Assembly (NCBI GenBank): GCA_946183175.1
Contig: CAMHBH010000061.1
Coordinates: 1 to 11,881 of the forward strand
Direction: 5' to 3'
Length of the DNA: 11,881 nucleotides
Origin: an uncultured Oscillibacter sp.
GTDB taxonomy: Bacteria > Bacillota > Clostridia > Oscillospirales > Oscillospiraceae
Shown here in pieces: positions 6,850 through 11,881 of this stretch. Under the pieces are notes generated by a model. It did not search any database, had not been told where the DNA came from, and was given only the letters and a program-made list of their open reading frames with translations. Numbering within the stretch: position 1 is the stretch's first letter; the number at the start of each line of letters is the position of its first letter. Made by a program: the position numbers and the translations under genes.

Positions 6850-8154
6850 TTATGGATTGTCGCCGCGCCGGAGACGCGGGAAACGGATGGGCGCGTAGCG
6901 GTTGTAGAGGTGGTGCAACAGCGACATAGCGTCGTGTTCGGAGCGGTACCCGCCCGGGAGAAAGAGTTCCTCCGGACACAGATTCGCTTCCGTCTTTCCG
7001 AGGAGTTGCATAAGGTGGTGTTCGGCCTTGCGGACGGTGGCCCGCTCGGAGTAGATGTAAAGTCCGCTGACGCCCGGCGCGCCGTTCTGGGCCTGTACGG
7101 CGGCGCGGAGGTGCCGGCCCCGCAGGAACGTGTGTAACTGCTTTGACATGCGCTCTATGTCCGCGTCCGGGGCGATGAGCTTGAAGTACACGATTTCGTC
7201 TCCGGCGTACAACTCCCCGTCCAGGTAGCTCCGGTAGGGACTGCTCCGCAGTTGGTTCAGGACGCCCCGTTCCGGTTCGGTGAGTTCGCCCTTGTGGAAA
7301 ATACAAGTCCGGTTGCGGTGGATTGCGTACAGAAAGTAGCTCAGGCCCATGCGGTCGAGGTGTTCCATAAGCGCGGCGGCGTCCGGCTCCCGGATGGCCT
7401 CCTTGCGGACGTAGCGCCCCTTGCCGACATCGTACAGCGCCGCGCCGTCCATGACTATCATGGGCAGATTCAGCGTGACCGCGCTCATCTGCGAGACGAA
7501 AAAGGCCGGGGCGTGACGGGAAATCAGGCAGATTTTCGCGCCGTCCTGACACAGCGAATTTAAGTGGAACAGTACCGACGGGGAAATCTGCGCGAAACGG
7601 TCGGGCACCAAATCCTCCGAACGGATGAAGAAAATACGCTTGCGGTTGCGGCTCCGGGGCAGTCGGGCGACGTTGACGCCTATCGCGACCGCCGTGCCGA
7701 CGAGTACGCCGAGAATGCGGTCGAGGGCGTCGAGCAGGGGCTGTTCGATATCCGGGAAGGCTATCACGATACAGATGAACACAATCGCGGAAAGGCCGGA
7801 GGCGTCGGCCTTGCGGAAGGCGACCGCCGTGTAGAGGCTGAGCAGGACGCCCAGCGACATGAGTACGTAGAACACGCGGAGGTCGCGCCCCAGCACCGGA
7901 AACAACAGCGTGACGAATAAGAAGAGCAGTCCCCAAAAGGCGCCTATGAGGGTTCCGGTCATGCGGTTGAGGGCGTATTCGCGGGTATCGCGTACGTAGG
8001 GCTGCATGCAGATAATGGCGGTAATGGCGGCCTCGGTGGGCATATCCTCGCCCCGGCGGCCCCGGAGGTAGTAGAACAACAGGCAAATCAGGACGGCGAC
8101 CGCCGTTTTTATCATGCGTTGCCCGACGCGGGGCGGAGACCATTTTCGCGGCAT
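6850..8154 (-). CDS. FUSC-type membrane protein fused to a degenerate HAD-like domain
   Basis: The 434-residue protein has two parts. Residues 12-163 are about six membrane segments (near 12-30, 40-52, 66-88, 93-113, 120-134, 145-163) with the FUSC/aromatic-acid-exporter (ArAE, DUF939-like) pattern, including TEAAITAIICMQP (40-52) and the basic end RLPRSRNRKR (164-173). Residues 173-420 read as a Cof-type HAD phosphatase fold with all four motifs in order but altered. Motif I DxDGT is replaced by RSEDL (178-182), so the nucleophile is Arg178 and the second Asp is Glu180. ISRHAP (211-216) sits at motif II. MDGAALYD (235-242) matches the usual NGA-iyD strand. Lys376 sits at motif III and SEHDAMSLL (405-413) at motif IV. 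A catalytically dead, perhaps ligand-sensing HAD domain is inferred. The start ATG has only a weak upstream site (GGTGA); Met14 is an alternative. The gene follows the 627-residue membrane protein by 70 bases, a gap with short palindromes (GCAGGCCTGC at 8202-8211) but no promoter I can recognise. Substrate unknown. Confidence 0.72.
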   Translation of the reverse strand: MPRKWSPPRVGQRMIKTAVAVLICLLFYYLRGRRGEDMPTEAAITAIICMQPYVRDTREYALNRMTGTLIGAFWGLLFLFVTLLFPVLGRDLRVFYVLMSLGVLLSLYTAVAFRKADASGLSAIVFICIVIAFPDIEQPLLDALDRILGVLVGTAVAIGVNVARLPRSRNRKRIFFIRSEDLVPDRFAQISPSVLFHLNSLCQDGAKICLISRHAPAFFVSQMSAVTLNLPMIVMDGAALYDVGKGRYVRKEAIREPDAAALMEHLDRMGLSYFLYAIHRNRTCIFHKGELTEPERGVLNQLRSSPYRSYLDGELYAGDEIVYFKLIAPDADIERMSKQLHTFLRGRHLRAAVQAQNGAPGVSGLYIYSERATVRKAEHHLMQLLGKTEANLCPEELFLPGGYRSEHDAMSLLHHLYNRYAPIRFPRLRRGDNP

Positions 8155-8224
8155 ACTGTCACCATCACCGCAAGCCCGCCGGGCGTCGCGGATGCTTTCT
8201 GGCAGGCCTGCGGTATTCCTTTCT

Positions 8225-10108
8225 TTATTCGTTCGTCGCGGGAGTTTCCGCCGTACTCGCGGCGGGCGTCGCTGTTGCCGTACTTGTGGCGGGTGTCGGC
8301 GTTGCGGGAGTTTCCGCCGTTGTTGTCGCTGTCGCGGGGGATTCCGCCGTATTCGCGGCGGGTGTCGGCGTTGCGGGGGCGGGGTCGTACTCGAACCACG
8401 ACGCCGGAATCAAACCGGCCCCGTCCGCGGACGCCCTGCAACGATACCGGATACGTTCGCCGACGTTGAGCAGTACCGCCGTCGGCACCGACGCCGCGTC
8501 GAAATCCAGATACCCCGGAACGTCCGACAGCTTTACATAGTAGTGCGTATTGCCGCCAATCACCGACGCGCGAATGTCCGTGATGACGCCCGCGCCCTCG
8601 TATTCGTCGACAGGCTCCGGACTTGCAAGCGTCTCGTCGATAATTCCGCGACTTGCGAGCGTGTAACGGTAACTCCCTTCACAGTCGGCGACCGTCGCGC
8701 CCGTCGAGACAATGTCGTACTGCTGTACGTTGACCATGGCGTACATTTTCACGAGGCCGTCGCCGCCTTTGAGGGCCATAAAGTACGTCGGCTGGTTCGC
8801 GATATTCAGCAACAGCGGGAAGGTAGCCGTATAACGCATTTGCTGTATCTGGCTCTGGGCGCTGTCCATGGCGGAGAACTCTTCCGCGCCCGCGATGGAA
8901 TAGAAGTGCGTCTCCTTCGTGCGCTGGTTCGACAGAATGAACCCGATATTCGATTCGTCGGACGTGACCGACGTGACGCCCGTGTACATATAAACGTCGT
9001 CGTCGATGGCGATATAGTTGTAGCCCTCCGTGGTTACGGTGACTTCGCGCTGTCCGAGAATGGAGTTGAGGAACCCGTTGTGATAGCGCCCGTAGTAGTC
9101 GTACTGCTGAATAATGATATTCGCCGAGTAGAGGCGGTCGACCCACGACGGGACTTCCTCGACGTACTCGTGCTCCCCCGTGACGGCGTTGACGAGTACG
9201 GCCCCCCGCACGTCGATTCCCCCGAACAGTCCGATAGTCTTGACTATCCGCGAACAGACCCACCAGGGCACGCCGTTCTCGTCGAGTTCCAGCACGGGCT
9301 CGTCGAACATCATGGTGGGGTAGTGGAAGCGGAGATAGCGGTACAGATTGCGCCCGAAATGCTCCGCCGTGGTGTACTTCATGCCGTCGGCGAGGCGCAC
9401 GACTTCCGCCTCGCGCGTCACCATGTCGATGACGATATAGGCCGGGAGGCCGTTCCGGCGGTTGTTGAACCATTTAATAATGTCGCCGTAGGCGAGGGAA
9501 GTCACGCGCACGGGGCGGCCCCGGTAGTTTATCTGGGTGTAGGACGGGAGAATCTCGAACTGCGACACCATGTCGGCCAATTCGCCGAGTTTGCGGTTGC
9601 CCAACAGCGCGGCGGAGTTGGCGTCGAGCATGGGAATCTGGTCGTAGCGGATTTCCTCGACTTCCGCGGCGAAGTCGCCGGACTGAATCGGCAACAGCGC
9701 GCTGTAACTGGCGGCGCGTATGACGACCCACGAGCTGAACATGCCCCCGGCAATCACGGCGCACAGGAGCAGGACGGTCAGGAACGGAATCCGGCACTGC
9801 CGCGCGACGAAGCGCACGTAGCCGCCGACGCCCTCCCCCTGGAAGCCCGACGTAAAGACGGCGCTGGCGCAGTAGACGCCGCAGAGGAGGAAGAGGAAGA
9901 AATAGAAGTCGCCGGAATGCAGGTTGACGGCGGGCAAGTCCAGATAGAACCAGACCGCCCCGACAAGCAGTGTCACCGCGAGGTTAATCAGCGTGCGGGT
10001 GACGGCGTTGCCGACAGGTTTCCGCTGTACGCGGGGCCGGGGAGGCGGCGGGGTGAAGTCGCCGAAGCCGTCTGGCGGGAACGGCCCGCCGAAGTTGATA
10101 AATGGCAC
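8225..10108 (-). CDS. Large membrane protein of unknown function with extracytoplasmic domain and Thr/Ala/Pro tail
   Basis: I do not recognise an assigned function; the sequence resembles, from memory, uncharacterised clostridial membrane proteins sometimes labelled CvpA-family. The frame opens at a TTG (10132), but I place the start at GTG 10108 (VPFINFGGPF). AAAGGGG (10117-10123, minus) lies eight bases upstream of it, and the TTG is only about 15 bases from the predicted transcription start. Numbering from the TTG: residues 10-40 are Gly/Pro-rich, TM1 is about 46-66, TM2 75-94, TM3 115-140. Residues 140-500 form a large soluble region with well-ordered segments such as YTQINYRGRPVRVTSL (198-213), RIVKTIGLFGG (295-305), QQYDYYGRYHNGFLNS (342-357) and YMYTGVTSVTSDESNIGF (positions 381-398). 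GVITDI...VLLNVGERIRY (515-563) looks like a small beta-barrel, perhaps OB-like. Residues 584-635 are a low-complexity Thr/Ala/Pro tail. Single Cys residues are scattered; no catalytic motif is evident. It is first in a two-gene unit with the FUSC-HAD gene. Confidence 0.78.
   Translation of the reverse strand: MPFINFGGPFPPDGFGDFTPPPPRPRVQRKPVGNAVTRTLINLAVTLLVGAVWFYLDLPAVNLHSGDFYFFLFLLCGVYCASAVFTSGFQGEGVGGYVRFVARQCRIPFLTVLLLCAVIAGGMFSSWVVIRAASYSALLPIQSGDFAAEVEEIRYDQIPMLDANSAALLGNRKLGELADMVSQFEILPSYTQINYRGRPVRVTSLAYGDIIKWFNNRRNGLPAYIVIDMVTREAEVVRLADGMKYTTAEHFGRNLYRYLRFHYPTMMFDEPVLELDENGVPWWVCSRIVKTIGLFGGIDVRGAVLVNAVTGEHEYVEEVPSWVDRLYSANIIIQQYDYYGRYHNGFLNSILGQREVTVTTEGYNYIAIDDDVYMYTGVTSVTSDESNIGFILSNQRTKETHFYSIAGAEEFSAMDSAQSQIQQMRYTATFPLLLNIANQPTYFMALKGGDGLVKMYAMVNVQQYDIVSTGATVADCEGSYRYTLASRGIIDETLASPEPVDEYEGAGVITDIRASVIGGNTHYYVKLSDVPGYLDFDAASVPTAVLLNVGERIRYRCRASADGAGLIPASWFEYDPAPATPTPAANTAESPATATTTAETPATPTPATSTATATPAASTAETPATNE
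8238..8372 (-). repeat. Imperfect repeats encoding the Thr/Ala/Pro tail
   Basis: On the plus strand a 17-base unit, GCGGG(A/G)G(T/A)TTCCGCCGT, occurs at 8238-8254, 8304-8320 and 8334-8350. It is interleaved with GGCGGGYGTCG-type units near 8260, 8287 and 8356. In the minus-strand gene these encode TAETPAT/AESPAT-like segments. Copy spacings (66 and 30 bases) keep the reading frame, so copy number could vary without breaking the gene. Confidence 0.7.
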
Positions 10109-10153
10109 GAAAAGCGCCCCTTTCTCTTGCAAAATAAGGATTCTCCGGAAACC

Positions 10154-10182
10154 AGTATATTTTGCGCGGCGGGAAAAGTCAA
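10154..10182 (-). promoter_or_regulatory. Promoter of the membrane protein / FUSC-HAD unit
   Basis: On the minus strand TTGACT (10182-10177) is followed after exactly 17 bases by TATACT (10159-10154), each a 5/6 match to consensus. The transcript would start near 10147, giving a leader of about 40 bases to the GTG at 10108. This is among the clearest promoters in the window. Confidence 0.8.
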
Positions 10183-10211
10183 GGCCTTTTTGGTATGTGT
10201 GAAATTTCTGT

Positions 10212-10244
10212 CAGCGCCTCCCCGTAACAACCGGGGAGGCGCTG
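10212..10244 (-). terminator. Terminator-like hairpin after the AGCS symporter gene
   Basis: Bases 10212-10224 pair perfectly with 10232-10244 (13 pairs, 7-base loop). It starts 17 bases downstream of the symporter stop codon on the minus strand. The bases after it on that strand (ACAGAAATTTC) lack a good U-tract, so termination may be partial and some transcripts may run into the next unit, whose promoter lies only 30 bases further on. Confidence 0.7.
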
Positions 10245-10260
10245 CAACATATATGCGGGC

Positions 10261-11691
10261 TTACTTCAGGTGTTCGACGTAGCGCTTCTCGTCGAAATAG
10301 GCGGCGGTCTCCTTGGCCACGACACCCGAGAGCGCCAGCAGGGCGACGATATTCGGCAAAGCCATAAGGCCGTTGAAGATGTCGGCGATAGTCCAGACCG
10401 CTTTCACGGTCAGGTACGGCCCCACGAATACCGCCGCGATGTACAGCCAGCGGTACACCTTTACAGGCCCCATGTCGCCTTTCGTGAGGTATTCCAGACA
10501 GCGCTCGGAGTAGTAGTCCCAGCCCAGAATCGTGGTGTAGGCGAAGAATACGAGGCACATCATCAGCAGGAACGAGCAGACCTGATTCGGGAACGGGAGC
10601 GCCTTCTGGAACGCGTACATCGTGACTTGCGCGCCCTCTAAGCCGAGTTCGGGACGCCACGCGCCCGTAATGACGATGGAAAGTCCGGTCATGGTACAAA
10701 TCACGATGGTGTCAATAAAGGTTCCGGTCATGGTGACGAGGCCCTGACGCACGGCGTCTTTGGTCTGCGCGGCGGCGGCGGCGATAGGCGCGGAGCCAAG
10801 TCCGGCCTCGTTGGAGAAGATTCCGCGCGCGACGCCCTTCTGCATAGCGGTACGAATGCTGATACCCACAATCCCCCCGGCAACGGATTTCGGGGCGAAC
10901 GCGCCGACAAAAATCTGACGGAACGCCTCCGGAATTTCCGTAATGTTGAACAGGAGAATCAAAACGCCGCAAATCACGTAAATGGCGGCCATGAACGGTA
11001 CGACAATCTGCGAAACGCTCGCGATACGCTGAATCCCGCCGATAATGACGAGGGCGGCGCAAACCGTCACGAGCAGGCCGACAATGACGGTTGTCACCGT
11101 AATGACGGCGGCGCTGTCGCCGGAGCCGATGGTCATGACGACGTGGCGGGCGTTGGGGTCAAAGAAATTCTGCGCGGCGGTCGTGATTCCGTTAATCTGC
11201 GTAATCGTGCCGATACCCATCAGCCCGGCGAGTACGCCGAAGGCCGCGAAGCAGTTGGCGAGCCACTTCCAGTTTTTGCCCATGCCGCGCTCAATGTAGT
11301 AGAAGGGGCCGCCGAGGGCGTGCCCGGTGGCGTCGATTTCGCGGTACTTGATAGCAAGAAGGCCCTCTGCGTATTTCGTGGCCATGCCGAAGAAGGCCGC
11401 GACTTCCATCCAGAACAGCGCCCCGGGGCCGCCCGCCGCGATGGCCGACGCCACGCCGACAATATTCCCCGTGCCGATAGTCGCCGACAGCGCCGTACAC
11501 AGCGCCCCGAACGACGTGACTTCCCCGCTTGCGCCATCCTCATTCTTGACCATCAGGCGGAGGGCCTTCCCGAGGTGGAACACCTGCAACAGCCGTACCC
11601 GGTACGTCAGCCACACGCCGCAGGCGATAATCAGGACAATCAGCGGGACGCCCCATACCAAATCGTCCACAGTCAGCAGGAAATTCAACAT
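10261..11691 (-). CDS. Sodium:alanine/glycine symporter, AGCS family
   Basis: The protein imports small neutral amino acids (alanine, glycine) with Na+ across the cytoplasmic membrane. The frame opens with TTG at 11697, but ATG at 11691 is chosen: AAGGAG (11702-11707, minus) lies ten bases upstream of it and only four from the TTG. This gives 476 residues, usual for the family. The N-terminal half carries ATIGTGNIVGVASAI (70-84) followed by the AGCS signature GGPGALFWMEVAAFFGMATK (positions 87-106) and YAE. GIFSNEAGLGSAPIAAAAA (290-308) is the second conserved signature. About ten or eleven hydrophobic segments span the length. WDYYSERCLEYL is also characteristic near the C-terminal third. 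It is likely a single-gene transcript, with a hairpin at 10212-10244 behind it and palindromes ahead of it. The exact substrate (alanine, glycine or glutamine) cannot be told from sequence. Confidence 0.95.
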   Translation of the reverse strand: MLNFLLTVDDLVWGVPLIVLIIACGVWLTYRVRLLQVFHLGKALRLMVKNEDGASGEVTSFGALCTALSATIGTGNIVGVASAIAAGGPGALFWMEVAAFFGMATKYAEGLLAIKYREIDATGHALGGPFYYIERGMGKNWKWLANCFAAFGVLAGLMGIGTITQINGITTAAQNFFDPNARHVVMTIGSGDSAAVITVTTVIVGLLVTVCAALVIIGGIQRIASVSQIVVPFMAAIYVICGVLILLFNITEIPEAFRQIFVGAFAPKSVAGGIVGISIRTAMQKGVARGIFSNEAGLGSAPIAAAAAQTKDAVRQGLVTMTGTFIDTIVICTMTGLSIVITGAWRPELGLEGAQVTMYAFQKALPFPNQVCSFLLMMCLVFFAYTTILGWDYYSERCLEYLTKGDMGPVKVYRWLYIAAVFVGPYLTVKAVWTIADIFNGLMALPNIVALLALSGVVAKETAAYFDEKRYVEHLK

Positions 11692-11737
11692 ATGCAACCA
11701 ACTCCTTCTTTTCGGGGCCGTTCCGGCCTTGTCCGAT

Positions 11738-11766
11738 ACTTTACCACATTGACGGGGAAAAGTACA
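11738..11766 (-). promoter_or_regulatory. Candidate promoter of the AGCS symporter gene
   Basis: On the minus strand TAAAGT (11743-11738) could be a -10 box, with TGTACT (11766-11761) 17 bases upstream as a poor (3/6) -35 box. The position, about 40 bases before the start codon, is reasonable, but the match is weak and an activator or another sigma factor may be involved. Confidence 0.4.
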
Positions 11767-11770
11767 GACT

Positions 11771-11804
11771 TTTTCGCGCGAAAATCAGTCCGAAATTCTT
11801 TCGG
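11771..11804. promoter_or_regulatory. Two palindromes upstream of the AGCS gene (candidate operator)
   Basis: TTTTCGCGCGAAAA (11771-11784) is a perfect 14-base palindrome, and CCGAAA-TTC-TTTCGG (11790-11804) is an inverted repeat with 6-base arms. They lie 80-113 bases upstream of the symporter start, next to the candidate -35 box. Dyad symmetry of this kind fits a regulator binding site; no regulator can be named. Confidence 0.4.
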
Positions 11805-11824
11805 AATGTGGCGAAAACGCCAAA

Positions 11825-11849
11825 GGCAGAGGCCGTGTCGGCCTCTGCC
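11825..11849 (-). terminator. Terminator-like hairpin of an unseen right-hand gene
   Basis: GGCAGAGGCC (11825-11834) pairs perfectly with GGCCTCTGCC (11840-11849). On the minus strand it is followed by TTTGGCGTTTT, a broken T-rich tail, so it would terminate a minus-strand gene lying to the right of the window. A minus frame entering at the edge stops at a TGA near 11853-11855, which is compatible but too short to prove a gene. Confidence 0.55.
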
Positions 11850-11859
11850 AGGTCAGAAG

Positions 11860-11879
11860 GGACGCCATGACGGGCGTCC
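11860..11879. other. Hairpin at the right edge
   Basis: GGACGCC (11860-11866) pairs with GGCGTCC (11873-11879). The loop contains an ATG (plus strand, 11867-11869) preceded by AGAAGGG, so a plus-strand gene start is conceivable. The window ends here and neither reading can be settled. Confidence 0.25.
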
Positions 11880-11881
11880 GG

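Noticed and set aside
6770..8143. A second minus-strand frame of 457 codons overlapping the FUSC-HAD gene
   Set aside because: Arg/Pro/His-rich product without hydrophobic segments; the 434-codon frame has clear membrane and HAD patterns and ends right at a terminator.
8238..8372. Possible CRISPR array because of regular GC-rich repeats
   Set aside because: Repeats are only about 17 bases, unevenly spaced, degenerate and inside a coding frame; there are no unique spacers or cas genes.
8114..10282. A 722-codon open frame on the plus strand, longer than the gene it overlaps
   Set aside because: It lies fully antisense to the membrane protein gene and part of the FUSC-HAD gene, both of which have motifs, membrane segments and a promoter. 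Its product is a mix of Arg, Val, His, Gly and Asp without domains, as expected of a shadow frame in GC-rich DNA.

Overview
The window is GC-rich (by eye roughly 60% or a little more) and looks like a chromosomal segment of a high-GC clostridial Firmicute, probably an anaerobe. The evidence is a leucine T-box riboswitch, strong AGGAGG-type ribosome binding sites, sigma-A-like TTGACA-17-TATGCT promoters, and protein families (Uma2, AGCS symporter, FUSC-HAD fusion, a Na/Pi symporter with a PhoU tail) that commonly occur together in Clostridia. This is inference from content; no species can be named. I see no phage, transposon, CRISPR array or tRNA/rRNA gene.

Layout. Bases 3-1055 (+) are the 3' end of a Na+/phosphate symporter gene, truncated by the window edge. 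Bases 1118-1436 hold a promoter and a T-box leader ending in a perfect 14-bp terminator. The leader controls leuA - uma2-like gene - leuC - leuD - leuB (1466-6728, +), which encodes the complete three-step pathway from 2-ketoisovalerate to 2-ketoisocaproate. A Uma2/DUF820 nuclease-like gene of lower GC sits between leuA and leuC and overlaps the leuA stop codon by one base. A bidirectional terminator (6815-6844) separates this operon from a convergent two-gene unit on the minus strand (10108 to 6850). That unit has a clear promoter at 10154-10182. Its first gene encodes a large three-TM membrane protein of unknown function with a big predicted extracytoplasmic part and a Thr/Ala/Pro-rich tail. 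Its second gene encodes a FUSC-type membrane domain fused to a HAD domain whose catalytic aspartates are lost. Further right, also on the minus strand, is an AGCS sodium:alanine/glycine symporter (11691-10261), followed by palindromes and a terminator for an unseen neighbour.

How it works together. The leu operon should be switched on when uncharged tRNA-Leu binds the T-box. The Uma2-like protein would then be made with leucine-biosynthetic enzymes, an unexplained pairing. The minus-strand pair is the best candidate for an undescribed function: two co-transcribed membrane proteins, one carrying a pseudo-HAD domain on its predicted cytoplasmic side.

A second-scale signal is that GATC occurs only once in 11,881 bases, where about 40 are expected from composition. 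Codon choice appears to follow this: I found no ATC Ile codon after a G-ending codon.
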